A stretch of 64,000 bases of DNA from Candidatus Woesearchaeota archaeon (GTDB lineage: Archaea > Nanobdellota > Nanobdellia > Woesearchaeales > ARS49), in contig JASMHM010000003.1 of NCBI GenBank assembly GCA_030750765.1, positions 85,385 to 149,384 of the forward strand, read 5' to 3'. The notes beneath the pieces are model-generated. The model searched no databases and was not told where the DNA came from. It saw only the letters and a list, made by a program, of their open reading frames with translations. The stretch's first letter is position 1. Each line of letters starts with the position of its first letter. Positions 8,195 to 16,099 of the stretch are shown in pieces. The translations under genes and the position numbers were made by a program.

Positions 8195-8601
8195 GCAGCG
8201 AAGTCGTTGACCTCTTCCTCAAGGCCAGAAAGGTATCCTACATCATCAGAAGAAGCCATGAAAGGTGTGGTGTGCCTGTCCTCAACATCTTGTGTCTCAC
8301 GTTTCTTCCTTAGTCTTTCCAACTGTATCTTGACCAATTCTACACGAGGAAGTACTGGCAGCAAACAGATAAGACCCGTGCTCACACCCACCGCAGCAAT
8401 GTACATGCCAAGAGAAGGAAAGGTAGGTGTCAAGGCGATGCCGGCGATACTCACCAACGCCCCTCCACGGGCATACTGCCACCAGGGCCCTGCAGCAGTG
8501 TCGCGATCATCAAGATGCTCCCGTTCCAGCACGACTCTTGTCACTCCGCCACGCTCATTTATGCTAGAACGGCCAGAATATATACCTCCACTCACAGTCA
8601 T
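8191..8601 (-). CDS. Small membrane protein of unknown function
   Basis: A 136-residue protein with a polar N-terminus (about 1-40), two hydrophobic segments (about 45-62 and 64-84) and a basic then acidic cytosolic-looking tail. A TATA-like box (TTTTATAAGG on the minus strand, about 8623-8632) is 26-27 bp before the ATG, predicting a leaderless message. It overlaps the convergent site-2 protease homologue by four bases. No family recognised. Confidence 0.65.
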   Translation of the reverse strand: MTVSGGIYSGRSSINERGGVTRVVLEREHLDDRDTAAGPWWQYARGGALVSIAGIALTPTFPSLGMYIAAVGVSTGLICLLPVLPRVELVKIQLERLRKKRETQDVEDRHTTPFMASSDDVGYLSGLEEEVNDFAA

Positions 8602-8736
8602 ACCCCAAAATAACCACTTTTACCTTATAAAATGGTACCTCCCTCACCCTAGTTAATTGTCTCTCAAAAGTGACAATAAAAGCACATCTTTATAAGTTGA
8701 GTAAAGGTTTATATCGCGAGGTACACAGGGGTAGCT

Positions 8737-9042
8737 ATGTTTAACCACTATTCATACGACTGGGGGGAACTGTTAGGATTGCCGTTTTTCTTAGTTGGCA
8801 TAGTGCTCGGCATGTTCTACACAGGATGGATGATCTGGACCATAGCCCTCCTTTTCGGAGCGGCCTTTGCCAAGTTCTTGTTACGCACTGGCAAAACACG
8901 TGTTCCCGCCTTGTTATCACCCATAGGCTTCGGTCTGGGCGTGGTTCTAGGCAACCTCAACATGTGGCCCATACTTCCCTTACTGGTAGGACTCTACGCA
9001 GGGATAAAAACGCATGGCTACCTCAGTACTCTCGACTATTGA
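8737..9042 (+). CDS. Small glycine-rich membrane protein
   Basis: A 101-residue protein with about three hydrophobic segments and several GxxxG-like patterns (LVGIVLGMF, GFGLGVVLG). A TATA-like box (GGTTTATATCG, centre about 8711) lies 26 bp before the ATG. The next gene, a metallo-beta-lactamase-fold protein, starts 28 bases inside this gene in another frame, so the two are probably one operon. Function unknown. Confidence 0.65.
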   Translation: MFNHYSYDWGELLGLPFFLVGIVLGMFYTGWMIWTIALLFGAAFAKFLLRTGKTRVPALLSPIGFGLGVVLGNLNMWPILPLLVGLYAGIKTHGYLSTLDY

Positions 9043-9583
9043 AGAGGGCGTGTTGCAAGTAACTGCAGACGCCCATTTCTATATTGTTGATGCTGATGAA
9101 CGCATAGCCATCGATACGGGTTCTAGAAGTGAGAGACATCTTTTAGAAAAGTTCATGAAAAGCGCCATTCCTCCAGAAAGCATCAAAAAAGTTATACTAA
9201 CGCATGCACATTACGATCATGCAGGCAATTTTGACTTCTTTCCCAATGCAGAGATATTCATGCATAAAGAAGAAATAAAAGCCTTCAAAGACGATCCTAA
9301 AGGGGCCACGATGAGCGAAGATCTTTGGAAAAAACTAGAAGTACGAGAGATCAAGCCACTACCTAAGAAGATAGCGGGCTTAGAAGTCATCCACACACCC
9401 GGTCACACCAAAGGCAGCGTGTGCCTATGGTGGGAAGAACGCAAAATACTCTTCACTGGCGACACCTTATTCGAGAACGGTACTGGCAGAGTTGACTTAC
9501 CCACTTCTGATGCAGAGGCCATGGGTCCTAGTCTTGGCAAGCTCGTACCGTACAACCATGAAAGAATCTGTGCAGGGCATTAG
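9014..9583 (+). CDS. Metallo-beta-lactamase-fold hydrolase (glyoxalase II-like)
   Basis: A 189-residue enzyme with all main metal ligands of the family: THAHYDH (His64, His66, Asp68, His69), His131 in TPGHTKGS, Asp150 in FTGDTLF, and a terminal His189 in the CAGH ending. Such short single-domain members hydrolyse thioesters or other esters using a binuclear zinc or iron site; the substrate here is unknown. The N-terminus overlaps the upstream membrane gene. The stop codon sits inside the start of the regulatory element that precedes hef. Confidence 0.85.
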   Translation: MATSVLSTIEEGVLQVTADAHFYIVDADERIAIDTGSRSERHLLEKFMKSAIPPESIKKVILTHAHYDHAGNFDFFPNAEIFMHKEEIKAFKDDPKGATMSEDLWKKLEVREIKPLPKKIAGLEVIHTPGHTKGSVCLWWEERKILFTGDTLFENGTGRVDLPTSDAEAMGPSLGKLVPYNHERICAGH

Positions 9584-9622
9584 CCACTGGACACTGGACA
9601 TGGGCGCGTAGCGCATATAAGG
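9582..9622 (+). promoter_or_regulatory. 41-bp upstream element plus TATA box of the hef operon (copy 1)
   Basis: This block matches 51894-51934 on the opposite strand at 38 of 41 positions, with the first 24 bases identical. It contains the tandem heptamer ACTGGAC-ACTGGAC (9586-9599) and ends in CATATAAGG, a TATA-like box 26 bp from the ATG at 9643. The other copy is in front of the radA operon. Shared sequence outside the TATA box is best explained as a common regulator-binding site. Confidence 0.75.
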
Positions 9623-9642
9623 GACAATACTACCTTTACTCT

Positions 9643-9723
9643 ATGAGGATAGTCAAGATCAGTTGGAGCGAAATCTACAAAAAAAGCAAGAAAAAAGTGC
9701 TCCAGAGGTGGTTCCCATGCTAG
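9643..9723 (+). CDS. Predicted 26-codon leaderless small ORF coupled to hef
   Basis: An ATG at 9643 lies about 26 bp from the centre of the TATA-like box at 9614-9622, the spacing used by leaderless genes throughout this window. It opens a 26-residue, strongly basic reading frame (MRIVKISWSEIYKKSKKK...) ending at TAG 9721-9723, which overlaps the hef start as ATGCTAG. It could be a regulatory leader peptide or a tiny basic protein. There is no independent coding evidence because the ORF is so short. Confidence 0.4.
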   Translation: MRIVKISWSEIYKKSKKKVLQRWFPC

Positions 9724-11918
9724 ATTTAAAAGTCAAAGACGATTCCTGGCGAGTCATGCTAGAGAATTTCAAACCTCGACTCTACCAAGAAACCATTTTT
9801 AGCACAGCAACAACAAAAAACACCTTAGTCGTGCTTCCCACCGGTATGGGCAAAACAGCCATCGCACTCATGATGGCCGCCCACCGTTTAAACATTTATC
9901 CCAAAAGCAAAGTACTCTTCCTTGCACCAACAAAACCTTTAGTGGAGCAGCACAAGAAAAGTTTTGAAGAACAATGTAATGTTGATGATTTAGTCGTCTT
10001 TACCGGAGAGATCCGGCCAGAAGAAAGAAAAAACTTGTGGAAGCAAGCGAAAATAATTTTCTCAACACCCCAAAGTGTAGAGAATGACATCATCAACGAA
10101 AAGATATCACTCAAAGATGTTTCCTTGATCGTGTTTGACGAAGCACATCGCGGAGTGGGAGACTATGCCTACCCATTCCTAGCAAAACAATACCTACAAC
10201 AAGCCACCAACGCCCGAGTGTTAGGATTAACCGCAAGCCCTGGCGGAGATACTCAAAAGATAGAAGAGATCTGCACCAATCTTCACATCGAAGCGGTAGA
10301 AGTACGCACAGACGAAGATCCTGATGTGGCGCCGTACATCCAACCGGTAGAATTGAATATGATCAAAGTAGACCTGCCTCCTGCACTTTTAGAAGCAAGA
10401 AATTCTGTAGACAAGTGCATCAAAACAAAATTAGAAACTTTACAAAAATATGGTGGTAAAATACCCTACTACAGTAAGAAAGAGTTGCTAGCATTACAAC
10501 GCAGAATCCATGCTCAGCTCGCTCATGGCAACAACTTCCTCCTCTTGAAGTGCATGAGCGTGCTAGCAGAAATTATCAAAGCACAACACGCCTTGGAGCT
10601 TATAGAAACCCAAGGGGTGAGTCCGGCATTAGTATATTTCCAAAGAATGTATGATGAGTACTCCACCACTAAAGTTAAAGCAACAAAAAGATTGTGCGAA
10701 GACGCCAACTTCAAGACAGCCTATCTAAAAATTCAAGGTTTGGCTGATAAAAACTTAGAACATCCCAAAATACCTGCGCTACGAGAAGAATTAGAAAATA
10801 CCTTTGCGGCAAACAAGTTTGCTAAAGTGATACTCTTCACACAATACCGAGATACGGCTAGCAAGCTCAAAAAAGTCATCAGAGACGTAAAGGGAGTGCT
10901 GCCAGAACTCTTTGTAGGGCAAGCCAAAAAACGAGGGACAGGCATGTCACAAAAAGAACAAGTAGCCATGCTCGACCAGTTCAAAGACGGATGCTTTAAC
11001 GTGTTAATCGCTACCTCTGTAGCAGAAGAAGGACTTGACATTCCCAAGGTGGACGAAGTCATCTTCTACGAACCCGTGCCTAGTGCGATTCGTACCATCC
11101 AACGAAGAGGAAGAACCGGCAGACTAGACAAAGGAAAGGTAACGCTGCTCATTACCAAAGGTACAAGAGATGAAGGATACCATTGGAGCGCGGTAAGTAA
11201 AGAAAAGCGCATGAAGAAAACATTAGATGGGATGAAAACGATCAAACCCAAACAACCCACGCTCAAAGATTACGAAAAACAGGACGTCTTAGTACACGCA
11301 GACCATAGAGAGAAAGGAAGCCCAGTCATCAAGGGACTGATCGAACTGGGTGTTAGCGTACGATTAGAAACCTTAAACAAAGGAGACTTTGTTATTAGCA
11401 ACAAAGTAGGAATAGAGTACAAGACCGACCAAGATTTTGTTAACAGCATCATCGACGGAAGATTACTACAACAACTTAAGGAATTAAGACATTTTGACAA
11501 ACCCTTAGTGATCATTGAAGGAGAAGATTACTACAGTCATCGAGGCATCCATCCTAATGCTATCAATGGCATGCTTGCCACCATCGCCATAAGCTTCGGC
11601 ATTCCAGTATTACAAACAAAGCACGCGAAAGAGACTGCAAAATTGATACTAGCCATCGCAAAACGCGAACAAACCACTGAAAACAAAGACTACTCTCCTC
11701 ACTCTGAAAAACCCTCTCATTCTCTGAAAGGATTACAAGAATATCTTGTGAGCAGCCTCCCGAATGTAGGCCTAACCACTGCAAAAGATCTCCTCAAAGA
11801 GTTTGGCTCCGCCAAAAACGTGATCAACGCCAGCAAAGAAGACCTACAAAAATTAGAAGGGATTGGAAAGAAAATCTCAGAGCAAATAAAAGACGTCACT
11901 GACAAAGACTATCAATAA
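9717..11918 (+). CDS. hef: Hef-like helicase/ERCC4 nuclease fusion (FANCM/XPF family)
   Basis: A 733-residue protein with three parts. The SF2 helicase has PTGMGKT (about 41-47), DEAH (about 141-144), SVAEEGLDIP and QRRGRTGR. An ERCC4-type nuclease domain starts near residue 520, and a helix-hairpin-helix pair occupies about 672-733. Hef processes stalled forks and branched DNA. The nuclease motif reads IEYKT (Glu567, Lys569), with Tyr568 where ERK motifs have arginine. I start at ATG 9717, which has GAGGTGG six bases upstream; the TTG at 9663 has no such signal. The promoter shares a 41-bp element with the radA operon. Confidence 0.93.
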   Translation: MLDLKVKDDSWRVMLENFKPRLYQETIFSTATTKNTLVVLPTGMGKTAIALMMAAHRLNIYPKSKVLFLAPTKPLVEQHKKSFEEQCNVDDLVVFTGEIRPEERKNLWKQAKIIFSTPQSVENDIINEKISLKDVSLIVFDEAHRGVGDYAYPFLAKQYLQQATNARVLGLTASPGGDTQKIEEICTNLHIEAVEVRTDEDPDVAPYIQPVELNMIKVDLPPALLEARNSVDKCIKTKLETLQKYGGKIPYYSKKELLALQRRIHAQLAHGNNFLLLKCMSVLAEIIKAQHALELIETQGVSPALVYFQRMYDEYSTTKVKATKRLCEDANFKTAYLKIQGLADKNLEHPKIPALREELENTFAANKFAKVILFTQYRDTASKLKKVIRDVKGVLPELFVGQAKKRGTGMSQKEQVAMLDQFKDGCFNVLIATSVAEEGLDIPKVDEVIFYEPVPSAIRTIQRRGRTGRLDKGKVTLLITKGTRDEGYHWSAVSKEKRMKKTLDGMKTIKPKQPTLKDYEKQDVLVHADHREKGSPVIKGLIELGVSVRLETLNKGDFVISNKVGIEYKTDQDFVNSIIDGRLLQQLKELRHFDKPLVIIEGEDYYSHRGIHPNAINGMLATIAISFGIPVLQTKHAKETAKLILAIAKREQTTENKDYSPHSEKPSHSLKGLQEYLVSSLPNVGLTTAKDLLKEFGSAKNVINASKEDLQKLEGIGKKISEQIKDVTDKDYQ

Positions 11919-12305
11919 CTACAAAAATTGCAATCCTTGAAAGGTCGGCGTATCTAACAACTGTTCGATGAAAGAGATTGCTTCATCGCAAACCGTTTCG
12001 TCGTTCTTCGTTAATGCCACCATAGAGGTTGGGACGTTTAACGGATCATAAGGTGCAGGAGGAATATCCCGGGTCGTGTAATGTCCACCCATCTCTCCAT
12101 CGGATGAGGCGATAACAGTAACATTCTGTAGAAATAACCCTTCAGGTTGCAGCACCATTGGTCGTGATTCCACGATAACGGACATCAGAGTATCGGTCTT
12201 GGTAGCCATAAGGCTTCCGCCGGATACGGACACCATTGCGACGTTACTCTCTTCGAGATGCCCGCGACTCGTGAACGCGCACACCAACCTATCGTAATAA
12301 CTCAT
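11919..12305 (-). CDS. Hypothetical protein
   Basis: About 128 residues from the ATG at 12305, with a mixed, mostly beta-like composition and no signal peptide, membrane segment or recognised motif. The start is chosen because a TATA-like box (GTTTAAAAG on the minus strand, 12327-12335) is centred 26 bp away; a GTG start would add five residues but would precede the expected transcription start. The gene is convergent with hef and divergent from the primase gene. I do not recognise it. Confidence 0.6.
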   Translation of the reverse strand: MSYYDRLVCAFTSRGHLEESNVAMVSVSGGSLMATKTDTLMSVIVESRPMVLQPEGLFLQNVTVIASSDGEMGGHYTTRDIPPAPYDPLNVPTSMVALTKNDETVCDEAISFIEQLLDTPTFQGLQFL

Positions 12306-12326
12306 CCAAAAGTAAGCCACAACACC

Positions 12327-12353
12327 CTTTTAAACATGGTGAAAGTATTTAAG
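12327..12353. promoter_or_regulatory. Divergent TATA boxes for hypothetical gene and primase
   Basis: Two TATA-like boxes lie next to each other. GTTTAAAAG on the minus strand (12327-12335) is 26 bp from the ATG at 12305, and GTATTTAAG on the plus strand (12345-12353) is about 27 bp from the ATG at 12376. Both spacings predict leaderless transcripts. Confidence 0.55.
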
Positions 12354-12375
12354 TCGTCAATCCTTGAAAACTTCC

Positions 12376-13740
12376 ATGCTCAGCCTCGGGGATACCTTAC
12401 GACACTACAAGAGAAAAGACGTCCAAGAGGCAATACTCGCGGTTGCCCAAGACAAAGAAGTGGCGGTCAGATACAAAAACTCGTTTGGCACACGACCTGA
12501 TGTTCTCTTACACGAAAACGACATCTTAGAGTTTGCAAAGAAAGGCGCCTTAAGCTTCCACGTCTCAGAAGAACACTGGACTAATCCTTTACAACTCAGC
12601 CCTATGCTCAAAAAGAAAGAATTGGACGAGCTACGACAAGGATGGGATCTTTTACTAGACATTGATTGCGCAGAACTTTCCTACAGCCAGATAGCTGCAG
12701 ACCTCGTCGTAAAGGCACTGCAACATCATGATCTTGACTGCACTGTAAAGTTTTCTGGCAACCACGGCTTCCACATTGCCGTTCCGTTCAACAACTTCCC
12801 AGACACCGTACGAGGCGTACCTGTCAAAGACTTATTCCCAGACGGCCCCAAAAAAATAGCCGGCTACCTCCAAGAACTCATAAGGACTCCCTTGAGAGAC
12901 AAGCTCATGCAGCAAGACCCCATAGAAACAATCGCGATCAAAGCAAAAAAGACCATGAAAGAGGCAGTCATAGACGGAACTCTCGACCCCTTCCAAATAC
13001 TAGACATCGACACCGTGCTCATCTCCTCCAGACACTTGTACAGGATGCCATACTCCTTCAACGAAAAGAGCGGATTAGTCAGCATACCTGTTGACCCCAC
13101 AAAAATCTTAGACTTTGACAAGGAAACAGCAAAAGCAGACAATGTTATCGTCGACAAAAGCTTCCTCACCAGCAAAGGAGACGCCACCGAACTCTTGATC
13201 ACCGCACTAGACCATCAAGCAGACACCTCACCAAAAATAGAAGTAAAAGAACAGCGCCAATGGGAAAACGTAGAAAAAGTCCCAGAACAATACTTCCCAC
13301 CTTGCATCCAACTCATCAATCAAGGACTCAAAGATGGGAAAAAGCGAGCCACATTCATCCTAGTCAACTTTCTCAGAACATGCGGATGGGATAAGGACGA
13401 AATACTTACGTACCTTAACGAATGGAACAAAAAAAATCCTGAACCCTTACGAGAGCAAGTGATCGTAGGCCAAGTACGCTACCACACAAGCCGAGACAAG
13501 AAGTTGCCCCCAAATTGCAACAACATGGCCTACATGAAGAGCATTGGCGTGTGCAAACCAGACAATTTTTGTAGAAGAATGAAGAATCCTGCCAACTACT
13601 CCATCCTTAAAAAGCGATTCTCACAGGAAAATAATAAAAAGGACAGCAATAAAGCAAAGAAAGATGGCAAACGACATCCTCCTGAGCGCGCTGAACAAAG
13701 TAAAAAAGGAACTCCAGGAAAGACTGGGAAAAGCGTTTAG
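12376..13740 (+). CDS. priS: Single-chain DNA primase (PriS catalytic domain fused to PriL-type Fe-S domain)
   Basis: A 454-residue archaeo-eukaryotic primase that makes RNA primers for PolD. The catalytic half has LLLDIDC (Asp95, Asp97) and SGNHGFH (127-133). The C-terminal half resembles the PriL 4Fe-4S domain, with cysteines at about 310, 381, 393 and 399, the last three in PPNCNNMAYMKSIGVC and NFC, followed by an NPANY motif like the HPLSY of PriL. The fusion recalls the monomeric primase of Nanoarchaeum equitans. The ATG at 12376 is chosen over TTG 12364 by its 27-bp distance to the TATA box. The Lys-rich tail overlaps the next gene. Confidence 0.88.
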   Translation: MLSLGDTLRHYKRKDVQEAILAVAQDKEVAVRYKNSFGTRPDVLLHENDILEFAKKGALSFHVSEEHWTNPLQLSPMLKKKELDELRQGWDLLLDIDCAELSYSQIAADLVVKALQHHDLDCTVKFSGNHGFHIAVPFNNFPDTVRGVPVKDLFPDGPKKIAGYLQELIRTPLRDKLMQQDPIETIAIKAKKTMKEAVIDGTLDPFQILDIDTVLISSRHLYRMPYSFNEKSGLVSIPVDPTKILDFDKETAKADNVIVDKSFLTSKGDATELLITALDHQADTSPKIEVKEQRQWENVEKVPEQYFPPCIQLINQGLKDGKKRATFILVNFLRTCGWDKDEILTYLNEWNKKNPEPLREQVIVGQVRYHTSRDKKLPPNCNNMAYMKSIGVCKPDNFCRRMKNPANYSILKKRFSQENNKKDSNKAKKDGKRHPPERAEQSKKGTPGKTGKSV

Positions 13741-14038
13741 TGTTACCGCATCAAAAGCAGAGGCCGAAACAGGAGAAGTAGAAAATCTCGGTATAACCCT
13801 TACCGTTGTCCACAACACCACACATCACAAAGCCGAAATCGTGGTCCATGTTGCCAAAGGAAAGCGAATTTTTGGTGTTGCCGGAGCAGAAGGATGGTGG
13901 ATGTACGCCGATTGGGACGGTACAACCGCACGAGCCAAGCGATGGATCTCCAACCAACCCACAAAGGATGACCTAGCAAACTTCATCTACGACGATCTAT
14001 ACCGAGAATACCTACAGGACAGCTTTGCAGCAGCCTAA
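13664..14038 (+). CDS. Hypothetical protein overlapping the primase gene
   Basis: A 124-residue protein with an N-terminal helix (about 1-22), a beta-rich middle containing paired strands (GITLTVVHNTTHHKAEIVVHV) and a Trp-rich segment (EGWWMYADWDG), then a helical C-terminus. It begins 77 bases inside the 3' end of the primase gene in another frame, so the two are probably co-transcribed and the primase's lysine-rich tail is dual-coding. No family recognised. Confidence 0.65.
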   Translation: MANDILLSALNKVKKELQERLGKAFSVTASKAEAETGEVENLGITLTVVHNTTHHKAEIVVHVAKGKRIFGVAGAEGWWMYADWDGTTARAKRWISNQPTKDDLANFIYDDLYREYLQDSFAAA

Positions 14039-14046
14039 CCACCACC

Positions 14047-14055
14047 TTTATAAAG
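14047..14055 (+). promoter_or_regulatory. TATA-like box of the ribosomal-protein operon
   Basis: TTTATAAAG in the gap before uL3. A start point about 26 bp downstream of its centre would be near 14077, leaving an untranslated leader of about 100 nt before the uL3 ATG. That is exceptional in a window where most operon-leading genes appear leaderless. Confidence 0.6.
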
Positions 14056-14076
14056 CAAACCCGGATTTCTAGTCTA

Positions 14077-14177
14077 CCTGATAAGCATCCTTGCAACAGG
14101 TGTTGGAACACCGAATGGGCAACATTGTCTGATTCCAACGACAACATTCTGGTTGCGAGGTTGCGCAAGAGGTAAAA
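14077..14177 (+). promoter_or_regulatory. Structured 5' leader of the uL3 operon (candidate autoregulatory RNA)
   Basis: The leader can fold into two nested stems. The outer stem pairs CTTGCAAC (14090-14097) with GTTGCGAG (14152-14159), eight pairs with one U-G. The inner stem pairs GTTGGAA (14102-14108) with TTCCAAC (14133-14139), seven perfect pairs. A competing small hairpin, GGTGT/ACACC (14099-14103 with 14108-14112), excludes the inner stem. The ribosome-binding sequence AAGAGGT follows just before the ATG. Such a layout fits ribosomal-protein feedback control, but the ligand is unknown. Confidence 0.55.
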
Positions 14178-15107
14178 ATGCCAACAAGAAGAAGTCCAAG
14201 AAGAGGTAGTATGCAGTATTGGCCACGCAAACGAAGTAGCAAGAGCCATGCACGACTAAGAACACACACCTCAAAGGACGCCACACCAGCGCTGATGGCG
14301 GGTTTCAAGGTCGGCATGACCCATGTTGCCTTCACACCCGCAAAAGGCATGAGCAAGGGCCAACAGGTGGTTTGGCCAGTGACTGTCGTGGAATTCCCGC
14401 CCTTACGCGTGGCAGGAATTGCCCTATACAAAAAAGACGCGTACGGAAAACAAAAAGCTGGCCACATCGTGGACGGCGACAAATTCTATCAACGAATCCA
14501 ACACACAAAAACTAAAGGAAGCCTGGAAGGAATCAAACTCGAAGGCATCGATTCTATACGCTTAATCGTACAAACACAACCTAATCTTACAGGAATAGGA
14601 AGAAAGAAACCTGACGTTTTCGAGATGACCATTGGCGGAACACCAGAAGAACAGTTCGCCTTTGCCAAAGAAAAGTTCGGCAAAGACATAAGCCTACCCG
14701 ATGTCTTACAAGAAGGCATGTTGGTGGATGCACACGCTGTCACCACGGGAAAAGGCTTCCAAGGACCTGTAAAAAGGTTTGGCGTAGCAATAAGATCACA
14801 CAAGAGCGAAAAAACCAAGAGAGGTCCTGGAGCTATTGGACCCTGGAGAGGCGGAAAGATGACTAAAGTGCCTATGGCAGGACAGATGGGCTACCACACA
14901 CGAACAGAAAGAAACAAACTAGTCATACAAGTAGGCAATGAACCAGAAAAAATCAACCCAAAAGGTGGTTTCCAAGGGTATGGCGTCGTGAAAAACCCAT
15001 ACGCACTCTTCAGAGGCAGTCTTCCTGGACCAGACAAACGATTAATCAAGTTCACACTCACCAAAGGAAAGGAGGAAGCGCCAGCGCTAACCTACATTAA
15101 GCAATGA
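14178..15107 (+). CDS. rpl3: 50S ribosomal protein uL3
   Basis: 309 residues; core large-subunit protein near the peptidyl-transferase centre. The N-terminus PTRRSPRRGSMQYWPRKR is the archaeal L3 signature, GFKVGMTHV follows, and the central VTTGKGFQGPVKRFG and GPGAIGPWRGGKMTKVPMAG loops are intact. The ATG follows AAGAGGT. First gene of the operon, overlapping uL4 by four bases (ATGA). Its leader is unusually long and structured. Confidence 0.97.
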   Translation: MPTRRSPRRGSMQYWPRKRSSKSHARLRTHTSKDATPALMAGFKVGMTHVAFTPAKGMSKGQQVVWPVTVVEFPPLRVAGIALYKKDAYGKQKAGHIVDGDKFYQRIQHTKTKGSLEGIKLEGIDSIRLIVQTQPNLTGIGRKKPDVFEMTIGGTPEEQFAFAKEKFGKDISLPDVLQEGMLVDAHAVTTGKGFQGPVKRFGVAIRSHKSEKTKRGPGAIGPWRGGKMTKVPMAGQMGYHTRTERNKLVIQVGNEPEKINPKGGFQGYGVVKNPYALFRGSLPGPDKRLIKFTLTKGKEEAPALTYIKQ

Positions 15108-15859
15108 AATTTCCACAACAATTCGAGGAACCACTCAGAGCAGACCTCATCATCCGAGCAGTGCTAGCCCTAAGAAGCAAGCGAAACGCATACGGAACGA
15201 TGACGCGAGCAGGCCTTGGAGACAGTTCAACACTATCCCGAAGACGACGCGCCTACAGAGGAGCGTACGGCAAAGGAATCAGCAGAATACCCAGAAAGAC
15301 CATGACGGCGAGAGGAAGCAGCATGCACTGGGTAGGAGCCAAAGCACCACATGCAAGAGGGGGGATGCGCGCACACCCACCAAAAGCAGCAAAGCAATGG
15401 GAACAAAAAATTAACGATAAAGAAAGGAAGAAAGCAATCAGAAGCGCACTAGGTGCAACCATAAACAAAGACATAGTAAAAGAACGAGGTCACAAGGCAC
15501 CAGAAAAGTACCCCTTTGTTATGGAAGACTCCTTTGAAAAAATAGCAAAAGCAAAAGACGTCATGAAAAAGTTCGAAGAGTTAGGATTACAAGAAGAGCT
15601 AGCACGTTGCAAGCCCAAACCAAGAAGCGGCAGAGCACGAACACGAGGACGCACCACAAAGGTAGCTAAAGGACCACTACTCGTGGTAAGCCAAGACTGT
15701 CCTCTAAGCAAAGCAGCACGCACCATACCCGGAGTGGACGTACGCACCGTGACAAGATTAAACACAGAAATCCTAGCACCCGGCACCCACCCAGGCAGAC
15801 TCACCATCTACACAAAACCAGCACTAGCCGTGATGGAAAAGAAGGGGTTGTTCCTATGA
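15104..15859 (+). CDS. rpl4: 50S ribosomal protein uL4
   Basis: 251 residues, typical archaeal length. The N-terminal assembly core is followed by the internal loop that reaches the exit tunnel (RRAYRGAYGKGISRIPRKT ... ARGGMRAHPPKA). In bacteria L4 represses its own operon; whether this protein binds the structured leader upstream of uL3 is an open question. ATGA overlaps with both neighbours imply translational coupling. Confidence 0.96.
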   Translation: MKFPQQFEEPLRADLIIRAVLALRSKRNAYGTMTRAGLGDSSTLSRRRRAYRGAYGKGISRIPRKTMTARGSSMHWVGAKAPHARGGMRAHPPKAAKQWEQKINDKERKKAIRSALGATINKDIVKERGHKAPEKYPFVMEDSFEKIAKAKDVMKKFEELGLQEELARCKPKPRSGRARTRGRTTKVAKGPLLVVSQDCPLSKAARTIPGVDVRTVTRLNTEILAPGTHPGRLTIYTKPALAVMEKKGLFL

Positions 15860-16098
15860 TTAAGTACCCCCTAGCAACAGAAAAGAGCATCCGACTCATG
15901 GAAGAACAGAACAAACTCATCTTTGTCGTCGAGGATGGCGCTAAAAAGGAACACATCAAGGCCGCCATAGAAAAAGAATTCAAGTGCAAAGTAGACAAGG
16001 TAAGAACACTAATCACCGGCGGACAAAAAAGAGCATACATAACGTTCAACAAAGAAACACCAGCAATAGACGTGGCAACTGCCACAGGAATCATGTAA
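15856..16098 (+). CDS. rpl23: 50S ribosomal protein uL23
   Basis: 80 residues, the usual compact archaeal form. The beta-alpha-beta fold is recognisable from KYPLATEKSIRLMEEQNKL to KRAYITF. It sits at the tunnel exit, where SRP and SecYEG dock. It overlaps uL4 by four bases and is followed after one base by uL2. Confidence 0.95.
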   Translation: MIKYPLATEKSIRLMEEQNKLIFVVEDGAKKEHIKAAIEKEFKCKVDKVRTLITGGQKRAYITFNKETPAIDVATATGIM

Positions 16099-16099
16099 G

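Noticed and set aside
14077-14140. C/D-box guide RNA in the uL3 leader
   Set aside because: Only loose matches to box C (TGATAAG) and box D (CTGA) were seen, without C'/D' boxes or a terminal stem. The nested hairpins explain the sequence better.
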